A stretch of DNA of 64,000 nt from assembly GCA_030710605.1 (NCBI GenBank), contig CP092877.1:42454406-42518405 (forward strand). Direction: 5' to 3'. A program made the position numbers and the translations under genes. The notes below the pieces were generated by a model. It had not been told where the DNA came from. It was given only the letters and a program-made list of their open reading frames with translations, and searched no databases. This stretch comes from Cordylochernes scorpioides (Eukaryota; Arthropoda; Arachnida; Pseudoscorpiones; Chernetidae). Within the stretch, counting starts at the first letter, position 1, and every line of letters begins with the position of its first letter. Below are positions 1 through 11,300 of the stretch, piece after piece.

Positions 1-621
1 CCGCGAAAAGCGACGCGGCCGCCTGAAGATTTGAGCTCAGGTGCCTTCCGCACAGCTAGCTCTGGATACCCAGAGCGAGAGGATAGGAAGGATCGTCCAT
101 CCCCCCCTGATATCCCCCTCAACAGGATCATTAACGTGGAGATCCCTATGGATCCTTTCCTGTTGATTAACCCTTCGTCTGGGGCGAGAATCGGCTCAAT
201 AGTCGAGGAGTCAGGGGCTGCGATGGATGCGACAAAGGCAGGGTACCTCAATGACCTGAATAAAATGAATGAGTTTCTAAATCAGGCATTGACCCCCCCC
301 CCCCGAAGAAGTGCACAGAGCTTAAGGAGCTTTCCGAGGCGTTCCACTATACGTCGAGGGAGGAAGATTGGAAATGCTTACCCGAACATCCCTACCAAGC
401 TGGAGCCCCCAAAGGTCAAGGGCCCCCCTAGATGGAAGAAGGACCTGACCCTGGTAGTTGAGCGGAGTGAAGATACGGGGTCCAGGTTAATGCTCGCGGT
501 GCTGAAAGGCACCGCTGGTAGCATTCCTGGGCACCGCTATGACCTCAAAATAATTCGGGGTGGGGGGGAGGCTGTGGCTCTCATATTGAAGAACCCTGAG
601 GACAAGAAACTGGCCGTGTAG
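1..621 (+). pseudogene. ORF1 (gag-like) fragment of non-LTR element A
   Basis: The frame is open from base 1 to a stop at 619-621, so the true start is upstream of the window. The product is basic and proline-rich, with no recognisable enzymatic domain. A 12-C run at about 293-304 is a likely slippage site. It is assigned as ORF1 because knuckle motifs follow at 932-1015 and the endonuclease starts at about 1174. In such elements ORF1 protein binds the element RNA. No distinctive motif is visible in this part, so the call rests on position. Confidence 0.55.
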
Positions 622-931
622 GCTATAGAGAGGGAGCCTTCACTGTGGCTAGGAGGCCTCAAGAGGGCCAGGAGGGAGTTGATTCTATTGGGTCAACTCT
701 GAAATGAAAGAGGAGATACTGAGAGAAATGGTGGTGCTCCAAAATTCGGGGTGTGGGGACTTCTTGGAAGGATAGATGAGATTGTATCCAAAGAGTACAA
801 GGAGGTCCTACGCAACGAATTGGGTCATTTCGGGCCTAAAGGAGGCCACCATGAAATCCCTCTTGGGCAAGAAGAGGTTGAAGATAGGTGCCAGGATGGT
901 ACCTATCAGGGTGAATGAGGCAGTGTCGATC

Positions 932-1015
932 TGATTCAGGTGTCTCAGGCGCGGTCATATTGAAAGGACCTGCTAACATCCTAAGAGGTGTGTGAGGTGC
1001 GAGAGCGTGCATTCC
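932..1015 (+). pseudogene. CCHC zinc-knuckle remnant of ORF1, element A
   Basis: In one frame a CX2CX4HX4C knuckle can be read (Cys at 941 and 971, His at 956). Its first Cys position is now a stop, TGA, at 932-934. A second knuckle start (CX2CX3H) follows at about 989-1012. Stops at 932, 974 and 1016 show that it is dead. Paired knuckles of this type bind RNA in ORF1 proteins of I/R1/Jockey elements. Confidence 0.7.
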
Positions 1016-1119
1016 TAAGAACTGGGATGCGATATGAAGCTGGGTTGTTGGCTCTGTTTAGAGGACAACAAGAGGTACAGCAGGAAATATGACTCTAATC
1101 ATCGCCCCCGGAGTACGCA

Positions 1120-1972
1120 GTGCTTGGTGAAGGCCTGGTACCTGAACGGGAGGCGATGGTAGAGGGGCCAAACAAGGAGGTGTGGAGGTTCGTGCAACTA
1201 AATTGCGCTCGTTCGAGGAGGAGCTCCGAGGAGTTAGACCGGATCATTAAAAGTGATGGCCCTCATGTTATCCTGGTGCAGGAGATGTACCTAGAGGATG
1301 ATGGGAGGATGGGTCTAGATACTCGTTACAGTTTTTTCTCTAGCGAAGGCAACAAGGCCGCCTTACCGGTCTGGGGAGATCTTCATTGTTTGGGTTGTAG
1401 GTCCTGGGAGGGGCGGCGGCTGTACAGATCGAGGCGGCGGATCTAAAACTGGTCTGCCTCTCTACGTACATACCATCTAAGGACAACGACCTCGGTAAGC
1501 TGGACTTCTTAAATTATTTTTTGGTTGGGAAGGAAGGGCACGAGATCGTGATTGGCGGGGATTTTAACGCGCGCACCCAGCTGTTTGGGGACAGGAAGGA
1601 AAATTCTAAAGGAAAGGCGCTGGTCGATCTTGTTATTGGTCAGAGTCTGGAGATTTGGAACGCCTATGGTGAATCATATGTGAAAGCATCATAGACTTCT
1701 CCCTGGCAAGAACGATCATGATGCGGCGTTTGAGGTGGGAAACGGACCCCAAGCACGTAAGCGACCACAAACTCATCAGGTTTGAGGCCAGTTGTGAAGT
1801 GGAATCGCCATCAGTGGAGAGAGTTCCTCGGTACAGCATCAGGGGGCCTAACCTTGAAAGATTCAGACGACGGTTTACTTGCACACTTGGAGATAGACTG
1901 GCTGGAGCAGTTGACAGAATTGCTAATAATAGCATGATCAATGAGCTCCAGCAGGATATAACCAAAACCTAG
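1120..1972 (+). pseudogene. Apurinic-type endonuclease domain of ORF2, element A
   Basis: The segment covers an EEP endonuclease, which nicks target DNA for target-primed reverse transcription. Visible motifs are the N-terminal 'VQLNCARS', the metal-binding 'VQEMY' at about 1275, 'IGGDFNAR' at about 1550-1575 in another frame, and 'VSDHKLI' at about 1758-1780. The reading frame changes at least twice (about 1400 and 1690). It precedes the RT domain, as expected. Confidence 0.8.
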
Positions 1973-2268
1973 AGGCCTGGATTTGGGAAGGTTACCGCAT
2001 TTAAAAGGTTTAAACAGCCTTGGTGGACCGAGGAGCTGGAGATCGAGAGGAAAAGAGTCAGGGCAAAAGGAAGCTATTCTAGAATAGTACGGACGAAGAA
2101 AGAGTTAAGAGAAGAATAGCTTTCCAAAAGGTCTTAGCAGGGTACAAGAGACACACCAAAAGGATGAAGAGGAAACACTAGAGGGAGCAGTGCAAAACCG
2201 TACTGGAGATTAATCCATACGGTCTCCCTTACAGGATTGTCTCTGGGAAGATAAGGTGCTCCGCTAAC

Positions 2269-3669
2269 TTGAGGCTACTTGAAGTGGAAGATGGGTTCAA
2301 GACCCAGGACCTGAAGGAGACCCTGGACCTCAGCTTATATCGGCACTTCAGAAACAAGGAACCAGAGAACGAGATCTCTCTGACCACTTGTGGTTTGGTG
2401 GATCCGCCCTTTTCTGAGAATGAGGTGAAATGGACGGCTTTCAAATTCGGGAAAAGAAAATCTCCTGGTCCCGATGGGATTGATAACACGGTCGTGAAAG
2501 CCCTGGTAAGGATGCAGATTATTCAATAGGTGCCTGGACACCGGTACTTTTTCTGAGGCATGGAAGGTTGCCCGAGTAGTACTTCTCGAAAAGTCTGGTA
2601 GAAAGGGTAATTCTCCTAATGATTATCGTCCGCTTTCCTCACTAGCGTGTCTAGGTAAGGTCCTGGATAGCCTACTAGCTCAGCGACTGAAGCACTGGCT
2701 AGAGAGTAATGAGCTCCATTCCTCTTCTCAACATGGTTTTAGGGAAAGAAAATCCAAAACCACTGCTCTAAACGATGTGTTAGAGGGAGTTAAGATGAGC
2801 TTAAATTATGGTGCTTGGGTTCTTTTCGTGGCCCTGAAAATTGATGACGCGTTCAACTCCATGAACTGGAACAAGCTGATAAGTAATTTGATGGACATGG
2901 GTTTTCCAGATAATTTGTGCAGCTTGGTTCGTAACTTCCTGAGGGATAGATGGATTAGCCTCAGCTTTGGTGGGCTGAAGTTGGAAAGAAACTGTGCTAG
3001 GGGTTGCCCCCAGGGCTCCTGCTGCGGAATATCCTGGTAAACACCGTTTTCCAGGAGGAGCTACCTGGGGGAGCCAGGCTGGTTCTCTATGCCGACGACC
3101 AGTTCCTCATCATTGAGGCTGCTTCGAGAGCGAAGGCTGAGAAGTGTGTTGAAACTTCTCTCCAAATCTTCTCGAACTGGGCCCATGACTCTGGCCTTAA
3201 GTTCAATGTTTCCAAAACTAGAGCCCTCAGTTTAAAGTCGAGGGACATAAGAATTAAAAGGAAAGGGATCAAATGGGAACACAAGCCGACTATCTGGATG
3301 GAAGGAGGAGGTAGCGATGGTCAATAGGATGACCATCCTGGGGTAGTCATTGATGACAAGATGGGTCGGCAATACCACGCGGAGGAGATGGTGGCGAGAG
3401 GTAGGGAGGCGTTGTGCAGGCCTGTTACGGTTGGTTCTCAACAGAGGGGGGAGGGAGGGTACTATATCCTGCTATATTCTCCCAGGGCTTGGTGGCGACG
3501 AAACAGGGATCAAAAGGTGGCAATAACTCTAGAGAGAGTGCAGAGGACAGCGGCACTCAGAACCACAAGGGGATATCGCACTACCAGCAGTGAGGCCTTA
3601 TTGGTCCTCACTGGGCTTATTCCCCTGGGATTGACACTAGAGGAGGAGGCCATCAGACAGAAGAACTAG
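2269..3669 (+). pseudogene. Reverse transcriptase domain of ORF2, element A
   Basis: RT motifs appear in order: 'KSPGPDGIDN' (about 2458-2487), 'HGFRERKSKT' (about 2731-2760), 'KIDDAFNSMNW' for motif A (about 2839-2870), 'GCPQGS' (about 3003-3020) and 'YADDQ' for the catalytic motif C (about 3089-3103). The thumb, with 'QRTAALRTTRGYRT', reaches 3669. Frame breaks lie near 2530, 3030 and 3330. The palm Asp pair is kept, but the polypeptide cannot be made whole. Confidence 0.85.
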
Positions 3670-3747
3670 GAGAACAGGGAAGATGCCCTGGAACTTGAAG
3701 CGGGTGCCCTGGAATGGAAGAGGGACCCAAGGAAGCCTCCGCAGAGG

Positions 3748-4254
3748 TTGCTAAAATGGAATTGGAGTCCTGGAGTGCCAACAGGGATTGGCACTGAGGT
3801 TTTTACTGATGGGAGTAAGTCTGGAATCAGAACTGGAGCTGGAGTAGTGATCTTCACTAATGGAGAGCTGATCTTCCAAGAAAGCTTAACACTCAGAGTG
3901 GACAAACTGGTCTTTTCAGCCGAGCTGGTTGCTATCAGGGAAGCTCTCAGAGTGTGTGCCGAGAAGAACTTCAGCCCGGACCGCCTCTATTCAGATTGTA
4001 TGTCGGCTCTCGTCGCCATCAATCAGGAGAAAGAACAACTCGCGAATAAAATAATCCAGGAGCTGGATATGATAACGCGGGCTCCGGAGCTCCATAGGTT
4101 TAGGGGACACAGCCTCATCGAAGGTAATGAATTCGCAGACAGGCTCGCTAAGGCAGGATGCTTCAAAGGTAGATTAGTGAGAACCCTAGTTACCAAGAAA
4201 GAAGTGTATAGGAGGATCAGGGGGCACGTCCAGGACTTATGGTTGGACAGATAG
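3748..4254 (+). pseudogene. RNase H domain of ORF2, element A
   Basis: A 168-codon open stretch carries the four RNase H carboxylates in order: 'FTDGSKSG' (Asp), 'SAELVAIREAL' (Glu), 'YSDCMSAL' (Asp) and 'GHSLIEGNEFAD' (Asp). The domain itself is uninterrupted, but its upstream neighbours are broken. RNase H is typical of I-, LOA- and some Jockey-type elements and absent from classical R1. Confidence 0.85.
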
Positions 4255-4263
4255 AGGAACAGT

Positions 4264-4707
4264 GTGAAGGGGAGAGAGGTATTCAATTGGGAAACAATAC
4301 CCAAGTACCTCTGTAAGGTAATGTCCCACAAACTCATTAGGGTAGTTTCGGGACATGTGCTCTTTCCCAGGAGTCTCCACAGATTTAAATTTAAGAGCAA
4401 TCCTGATTGCGTCTGTGGAGAAAGGGATGTGGATGCAGGCCACTACGTCTTGGATGGTCCAAGGGTAGTAGGTGTGCAGGAAGAGAGAAGGAGGGCGAGG
4501 GGCGCGATCGAGAGTGAGCTGCTGAGAAATCACAGAAAGTTTCTTGAGAAACCAACGGCGTGGCAGCTGAGCTTTTCTTCAGCTGTGAGTGAACAGAGAC
4601 GACCGGTGGCCGCCTCCCCGCGGTCCCTGCCGGACACAGTAGATAGTTTCCTATTTTCCTCGACTAAAGGCCACCGGTATAGAAATCCTTCCAGACACGT
4701 TGTCTGA
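4264..4707 (+). pseudogene. C-terminal Cys/His segment of ORF2, element A
   Basis: This open stretch follows the RNase H after one stop. It contains 'KLIRVVSGHVLF' and then 'CVCGERDVDAGHYVLDG', a C-C-H arrangement like the C-terminal zinc motif of I/R1-superfamily ORF2 proteins. The last expected Cys is not seen. It is followed by about 175 bases that are probably 3' UTR. Confidence 0.6.
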
Positions 4708-4890
4708 GAGGTGGTTTTTCCAGGTACAATGTCCAAGCACTAGCTTGGATACCGTTACTCGGCTTATGAGTTGAACAGGATAGCAGCGAACGGCATGCTT
4801 CGCATGCCGGCTTGTAGATCGAAAGGTCTGGGTAGCCATCTGCTTCTAGGGTGTAGCAACTGTGCTTAGGTGGGATCCTCCATTTCTTGT

Positions 4891-5335
4891 TTATTTTGTT
4901 TTGGCTACTGTTTCTATTTCTTTAAAAGTAAGCTTATTTTTCTGTAGCAAGGGTTCTTTTGTGCCTTTTTTCGCTAGCGCATCAACAGCTTCAATGCTCA
5001 TTTGTAAGGGTATCCATTGAACGTGTATTTTTGAGGTTTTTGAGAGTTTTTGGAGATAACCAATTATGTTCCTGCTTTCTTTGTCTCTAAGTTCCCCTGT
5101 GTGACTCAAGTGTTGAATGGCACTTCTACTATCAGTAAGAATCCATATATCGTGATGTTTAGTGTTTCTGATGGATTTTAAGGTTTCATAGATGGCTATA
5201 AGATTTGATCTGAAGACTGAGCAAAATTCTGAGTTTCTTCTGTTTATTTTCTCAATGCCATTTGTGGTTTTAATGAGAGAGCCACTGCCAGTGTGTCCCA
5301 ACTCGTCTCTGCTACCATCGGTATAGATAGTTATT
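4891..5335 (-). pseudogene. RNase H domain, element B
   Basis: The minus-strand frame gives 'YTDGSRD' (Asp), 'FRSNLIAIYETL' (the usual Glu position reads Asn), 'LTDSRSAI' (Asp) and 'VQWIPLQMSIEAVDALAKKG' (final Asp kept, but the usual His-Gly-Asn-Glu stretch degraded). It ends with a stop at 4891-4893. Loss of the catalytic Glu means it would be inactive even if expressed. Confidence 0.8.
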
Positions 5336-5431
5336 GCATTTTTAGGAATGTTATTAATTATTTCTAATGCTAATTGTTTTAAGTATTCTGGATTTTGATA
5401 TTGTTTGTTGGTGGGTTAATTTGAAGTGGCA

Positions 5432-6960
5432 TTAAAAATAATATTTTGTAAATGGTTCGCATGAAGATATTTTTCTGCTAAATATATTTTTTTCAACTTC
5501 ATATTTTAAAAATCCATTTCTTTTGGCCAGGGATTCCCAATTAAGTATGTAATTGGAAGTTCTGTGTTTGTTTCCATAATTCTTGATTTTCTTTATATTT
5601 TTTGGCAGATTGTAACTTCTTCTATCTTTTAAGGGCATAATGTCTGCCTCGTAAAGTACAATATCATTAGGGCAGGTATTTTGAAGACCTGTAATAATTC
5701 TAGCCGCACTTAGTTGTATCCTTTCCAGTGTTTTTAGATTTGTTTCAGAAGCTGTACCTTAGATTTTATATCCATATTCCAAGATAGGTCTCATTAGAGA
5801 TGTGTAATTTAATTTTAGTGTTGTTGTATCAGCTCCCTACTTCTTCCTGAAATATTTTTCAAGATTTTTAGTCGGTCTCTTCCTTTTCTAACAACTCCTT
5901 CAATATTTTTACTGGAGTTAATTTCTGGGTCCAGGGTGTAGCTGAGATATTTGGGATGTTTATTATATTGTAATTGTTGTTCTTTCAGAATAATATTTGG
6001 TCTTATTTTGTATAGTTTCTTATCGGTAGTAAAAATACAGTTTTCAGATTTTTTGGGGTTAAATTCTAATTTATGCTTATTATAAAATTCTCTAGGTGGA
6101 TAAGAGTCTTGTTCAAATACCTTTCAGTTTTTTTCAGTTAGTGTTGCTGCTCCATAGAATAGTGTCATCAGCGAAAAGTCCAATATTGGTTTTATGTAAT
6201 TTTTTTTTATTCTATGCCTGCAATAAATAGGGTGAAGGGATTTGGGCTAAGGAATGATCCTTGTGGTAATCCTTGATACAATTTGAAGGTTTTAGATAGA
6301 GAGCCATTATATTTGACCCTGATATATCTATTTTTAAGGAAATCATTTATCCAAGTGATAGCTTTTTCATCAATTTTGAAATGTTTGTATATATTTGTAA
6401 TTAACTTGCTTTTCCATACCTTATCAAAAGCTTGTGTAAAGTCCAAAGAAGCAGCTACGGTGTGGTTAGTTAATTTTCTATTTTGTGCACCTTTTACCTC
6501 TTGTTTGAAAAATAAGAATTGGTCTATTGTCCCATGTCCATTCCTAAATCCATATTGTTCTTCTGGTAAGAAATTTCTTGTGTCGAGGTGGTAGGTGAGT
6601 CGTCTGAGTATAATTTTTTCGATTAATTTGCAGCAAATACTTGTGAGGAAGATAGGTCGGTAGTTTTTGGGTCATCAGCAGATTTGTAAAGTTTTTAAAT
6701 GGGAATAATTGTTGTAGTTTTCCAGTCTTGAGGCAATTTTCCAGTTTTCCAGGAGTTATTGAAAATATAAACAAGTTTTTCTTTGCCAATTTTGCCCAAG
6801 TTTGATATCGTTTGGTCATGGATTCCATCTGGCCCAGGAGTCAGGAGTTGTTTAGGTCAATGTTTTCTAATGCATAAGCTAGCTCTTTCATATTGATTTT
6901 TCATGGAAAATATTATGAGTGCTGGTGACATTTTTACAGTCATGAATAATCTTTCGGGCC
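5432..6960 (-). pseudogene. Reverse transcriptase domain, element B
   Basis: Fragments in shifting frames carry 'TPGPDGIHDQTISNLG' (about 6830), 'YGFRNGHGTIDQ' (about 6520-6560), 'LDFTQAFDKVWKSKLI' for motif A (about 6400-6446), 'GLPQGSFLSP' (about 6245-6275) and an intact 'FADD' at 6164-6175. A thumb fragment lies at 5432-5638. Frameshifts near 6200, 6650 and 5640 break the frame. Confidence 0.85.
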
Positions 6961-7025
6961 TTTTTTCAACTTTCTTATATTTTATTTCAAATTTGATTCT
7001 ACTACTTATTTGATACGAATTACCT

Positions 7026-7229
7026 AATTACCTTTAGATGGTTTGCTGGAATCCTCTCAGCTATTTAAATTTCGAAAATAATAATTTTCTATTTTTTTTT
7101 AATTCAACTCTCTCTCAGTATCGATTATATTTATTTTAATTCATTTGAAAAATATTTATCTATCTCTGATGATTTATTGTACTCTGGAATGCCGTTGTTG
7201 TTTTTGTCGTGTCCAATAAAGAGCCTCAG
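7026..7229 (-). repeat. 3' tail segment shared with 39894-40082 (inverted)
   Basis: The reverse complement matches 39894-40082 nearly base for base, including the stretch around 'GGCATTCCAGAGTA'. It is non-coding and AT-rich. It is probably the 3' UTR of non-LTR element C, or mariner-like sequence between the insertion and the right terminal repeat. Its left edge coincides with the 'TTTAGATG' sequence that marks the inner edge of the long terminal repeats in copy 2. Confidence 0.75.
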
Positions 7230-8915
7230 ATGTCCCCATACATCTCTATCACAGCAGCAGCAGCATTGTTCACTATCTTGGGTGTGTGAAGCAGCTGCTC
7301 TGGGTCTATGTCAATTTTCTGCAAGGCTGCGGGCATGAGAATATGTGGGTAGGTGTTAGTTCCACACCAGGACAGTTGTTGGATGTTCTATAGGTTCTTG
7401 TGCCATCTGGATGTATTGTCATTTCTTTATAGTGTTTTGTTCTAAGCCGTGTTATAGTTTTTGTCATTTTTCTCTCAGTGTTTATTTCGCAATTTGATTT
7501 TTTTTCTTATTCTTGTTTAATTATCTTGTATTTTTCCAAAGCATCAGCGTCAAATAATGGCATTTGTTCTTTCCTTTGGCTCAACTTTCTGGCTTCCTTT
7601 GCAAATTCAACTGCCATTTCATTACCCCCGATCCAAACACTGGCAGGAATCCATTGTAGAATGCAGTTATTCTCCAATGATATCAGTTGAGTAAGTGACG
7701 AATGTATTTTCTGTGTGATTATAGTATTGCCCTTCTGAATTGCTTCTAGATCGGATATGAAGTCGTTGTACGGTATATTATAATTCCTTCTGCTTGAAGC
7801 AGGGATGGTTGGTTAAGGCATACATCAAGAGCTTTCCAGATAGCTGTCAGTTAACAAGTGAAGTTTGACAAAATCTTTCTTGCCCCTTCTTTGATTTTGA
7901 TGTATGTTCCATCTTGCAGTATTATGTTAATTCCAGCCCCTCCATTACTTATGGTAAGGTCTGATGATCCATCTGTATATGCTGTTAAATAATTTATCTG
8001 ATCGCATAAACCAATTTTGTTAAGTCCTTTCTTTTTAAGTATGTTTTTGTTCTCTTTTTTTTATTGCAGGGTTCATTCAGGTTAAGATTGATTATCACAT
8101 TTGATGGCAATGGGGTAGGAAATATTGGTTATTCTCGAATTTGAAATTCATTATGTTTCATATTTATGCTCTTTCTAATATTGTTGTCGTACTGAAGTGT
8201 TGAAGATCTTTTGAGCCTTTCTTTTTGTGCCCAGTTTAAATAGGTTCTAAGGGATATGTTTTCGATTTCTTTAGTTTTTAAGCTATTGGTGAATTTTATT
8301 GTTTTTAATTGCCTTCTGCTTTCAAGTAGGTCTAGACCACATTCTCTCTGAATTTTCTAATTGTTGGTATTTGAAACAGAACCAGTGATTAATTTGGCCG
8401 CTTTTGCTTGAACACTGTCTAGTATTTTTTTAGTGATGAACTTGAGGGAGTCCAAACAGGTGTTGAATATTCCATTATTAGCCTTATTAAGGTGATATAT
8501 GTTGTTCTGAGAATTTTGGGTTTTGCTGCCTAGTTTGTTCCACATAGAATTCTCAGAATGTTTAGGTTTCTGGTAGCTCTATTTGAGGTGCTAATTATGT
8601 GTTCTGTAAATCGCAATTCCTCATCAAGTATCACACCTAGGTAATTTGGAGATCTAATTTTATCAATTATATGGTTGTTTATGCTCATTTTGGAGTTTAA
8701 TTCATTCCTCTTTTTCAAATCAGTGAAGGAGACCTATAGGTTTGTGTTTGTTAGGTTTATGGTCATTTTGAGTTTCATTGCCCACTTCTCCAGTCCTCTC
8801 ATTGATGTGTTCAGTATTTTTCTGATATTTCTATACTGCTACTTGTGTGCCATATGGCTATATAATCAGCATAACAGGCAACTTTTGTGTCTTCAGTGAG
8901 GATGGATGTTGTTAA
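7230..8915 (-). pseudogene. Non-LTR element C, 3' half (RT end and RNase H), copy 1
   Basis: This is the continuation of the RT interrupted by the Gypsy at 8916-12341. The first codons after the gap encode 'KVACYADYIAIW' (8840-8880), the RT catalytic motif with its second Asp replaced by Tyr. They are followed by 'SPNYLGVILDEELRFTEHI' (about 8590-8660). RNase H remnants follow at about 7520-8000: 'YTDGSSD', 'TAIWKAL', 'SDLEAI' and 'WIPASVWIGGNEMAVEFAKEA', with the final Asp changed to Val. Stops and frameshifts are frequent. Confidence 0.8.
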
Positions 8916-9086
8916 GGTTGTGTCGTAATTAGATGTACAACAGCTCAAACTTGCCTATGACTCTTTTTTTAGCTCTTTTCTTTTCGTTTGGCCAACAAAA
9001 AATTTCCAATTAATATACACATATATTCTTATATAATTAGACTTTAAAGAATGCAAAAAAATCTTCATCTATTTACATACACAACA
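8916..9086 (-). repeat. 3' LTR of Gypsy G1
   Basis: The reverse complement starts TGTTGTGTATGTAAATAG, like the other LTRs of this family. It is 171 bp, against 139 bp for the 5' LTR. The extra sequence lies around the 'GGCCAAACG' region. Confidence 0.8.
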
Positions 9087-9111
9087 CATCTCCACCCTTA
9101 ATAATACTCCA

Positions 9112-10600
9112 GTCGGTCTGGGGGTTTCCTGGCTCTCTGAAGTCTAGGACTGCGGACGGGCACTTGCACAGCGGCAGGTTTCGGTTTAGGAGTGCAAGAG
9201 GGCACGTGCACAGCAGCAGGCCCTGGTCTAGGAGTGCAAGAGGGTACGTTCACAGAAGCAGTCTCCTCCTTGTTTCCTGATGTAACCTCTGGAACCTCCT
9301 CTTCACTTTATTTCTGATTTCCACCTACAGGCTTCTCTCCTGATGTTCGAGGAAGTATCAAATTTCTTGTCTCCAATTGTTTCTTTCTCACAGGTTGCAA
9401 TTGATTGATATGCCTCTTATACACGACGCCCTCGCAACTTATAAGGTAGTGACGGTAGCTCAATAATTTCAAAAAGGTACCTTTTTACCGTTTAGGTCCA
9501 GTTGCATAGTTGCGGAAATAAACCTCGCAACCTGTAGTAAACTGCTCCTGCCTTCTTACGGCCTCATGAAATACCTCTCGCGGATTTCCTATCTTGGTAT
9601 TAAATTCGAGAATCTTGATCTTAAACTTCTCTTCATTAGGAGTTCCGCGGGGGAATTCCTTTATTACAGTTTGGGGGAATGCTCTATTAGCAAATATGAA
9701 TCTTTGTAGATTCGTCTTTAAATCATCCTTCCCATTATTATTTCTCAAAAGGTTTTTAAACTCTCTTACATATCTCTCAGCTAAACCATTTGTACTAGGA
9801 TTATACGGACTGGTCTTAGTGTGCTGTATACCATTCATTTTGGTAAATTGCTCGAATTCACCGGAGACAAACTGTCTTCCGTTATCTGTAACCAAAATTT
9901 AGGGCAATCCAAATCTGGCAAAAATTTCTCTAAGATGATTTATAATCGTTTTGCTGGTAATTTTTTTATGATAAAATTTTCAATCCACTTTGAGTATGCG
10001 TCCACGAGAACCAAAAACATTCTTCCCATGAACGGACCCGCTAGATCAAGATGAAGTCGATGCCACGGTTTTTCGGGCCAATTCCATTCCGAGATGGTAG
10101 CCGGGGGCATGCTTGCCGATTCTTGGCATACTCTACATTCTCTAGTTAACTCCTCGATGTTATTGTCTATGCCTGGCCACCAGAAAATACCGTCTGACAA
10201 TCATCTTCATTTTAACAATCCCCATTTCCATTACATGCAAGTCATTTAAAATTGAAGATCTTAAATTTTGGGGAATTACCACTCTTTCACGCCATTGAAG
10301 ACAACCAAACTCTAAACTTAATTCCTCATTGATCTTATAATGAGGAGCTAGTGGGTTTTCCCTGGGTACCCTTGTGAATTTCCAGTTGCCTTCTCTAACA
10401 TTCCTTAATACTATAGACAGTATTTTATCTTGGGGCGTCTTATATGCCACCTCCATAAAAGAGAACGGTACCTCATTCAACTTCCTGAGAAGTACCTGGT
10501 CTTCATCAAGAGACTCCCTGACACTCGATTCTAAAGGAAGACGTGACAATGCGTCAACATTGGAATTATCACTAGTTTTTCGGAATTCCACAGTATAATT
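9112..10600 (-). pseudogene. Integrase and C-terminal tail of Gypsy G1 pol
   Basis: The zinc-binding and core integrase is read in pieces: 'WWPGIDNNIEELTRECRVCQE' (about 10100-10190), first catalytic Asp region 'LHLDLAGPF' (about 10040), 'VTDNGRQFV' for the second Asp (9868-9892) and 'GLAERYVREF' for the Glu (about 9763-9790). The C-terminal part reaches 'NYATGPKR' at 9485, and a Pro-rich tail with 14-residue repeats lies at about 9112-9255. A stop separates the first and second Asp segments near 9900. Confidence 0.8.
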
Positions 10601-10727
10601 AAATGCAGCTAATTTTAAGGACCATCTTTCAATTCTGGATGATGCACATATGGGAATTGGTTTATGAGGTGAAAATATATGAATTAAGGGTCGGTTTTAT
10701 GTGACCAATACAAATTTTCGTCCCACA

Positions 10728-10765
<38 letters not shown>

Positions 10766-11300
10766 GTATTGTCTGAATTTCTCAACGCCAAAAGTTATGC
10801 TCAACGCTTTCTTTTCTAGTTGAGAGAAACGTTTTTCCGCTTCAGTTAAGGTTCTAGAAGCAAAAGCTATAGGGCATTCTTCCTTTCTATCATTTCTATC
10901 ATCTGCATATCTATCAATCAATTTTTTTCTATTAGATTCATTATTTAAATTTTTAATGCTAAACAATCTAGAATAATCAGGTTTTAACTGTTTAAGCCAA
11001 TCTCTTTCTAACAAAATCACCTGGATTTTTCATTTACACTATTAATCGTGAATATTGGTTGGCTACTTTTACAAAAACATTCCTTTGCCCTATAATCTCT
11101 ATTGATTTACCACAAAAGGATTTTAATCTTAAATTTGTTGAAAATATTTTTTTACCTTGCCAATAAATCATATAAATATCTTTAGGAATTAAAGTAACTG
11201 GACACTTCCTGTATCTATTGTAAAGCACAAAGAATAATCATCTATTTTTAAATTCATCGTGGCATCAGTTTCGACCTGTACAGAATATATAGAGTCCTCT
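10600..11300 (-). pseudogene. Protease and RNase H of Gypsy G1, RT deleted, (TG)n inserted
   Basis: The protease part ('PVTLIPKDIY', 11160-11200; frameshifted next to the Asp-Thr-Gly) runs into 'LLERDWLKQL'. It then joins directly to RNase H ('PIAFASRTLTEAEKRFSQLEKKALSITFG'). A (TG)n tract at about 10721-10760 inserts a Cys-Val repeat between 'QYLL' and 'GRKFVLVTDN', which are adjacent in G2. The RNase H continues to 'NVDALSRLP' (about 10540-10570). Confidence 0.8.

Larger units (their letters stand above)
1..4882 (+). mobile_element. Decayed non-LTR retrotransposon A (R1/I-like, with RNase H)
   Basis: The order of parts is gag-like ORF1, CCHC knuckles, apurinic-type endonuclease, reverse transcriptase, RNase H and a C-terminal Cys/His segment, all on the plus strand. 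That is the layout of an I/R1-superfamily non-LTR element. Stops and frameshifts break it many times, so it is a fossil. The left end runs off the window, because the first frame is open from base 1. The right end is put near 4882, where GC-rich sequence stops abruptly and AT-rich minus-strand sequence of another element begins. The exact clade is uncertain; the RNase H argues against a standard R1. Confidence 0.85.
4883..6960 (-). mobile_element. Decayed, 5'-truncated non-LTR element B (Jockey-like with RNase H)
   Basis: Reading the minus strand from about 6960 down to 4891 gives RT motifs, a thumb and an RNase H, ending at a stop at 4891-4893. No endonuclease or ORF1 is seen, so the 5' part is missing. 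Composition is strongly AT-rich, in contrast to element A immediately to the left. The 3' ends of A and B abut each other in opposite orientation. The boundary at about 6960 is approximate. Confidence 0.8.

Noticed and set aside
4740-4882. tRNA-like or structured RNA at the GC-rich end of element A ('GGCATGCTTCGCATGCC' hairpin)
   Set aside because: A short palindrome at 4792-4808 exists, but no cloverleaf can be drawn. It is more simply part of the element's 3' UTR.
10697-10780. A Cys-Val-repeat peptide that could look like a metal-binding protein
   Set aside because: It is the translation of a (TG)n microsatellite inside a broken RNase H.
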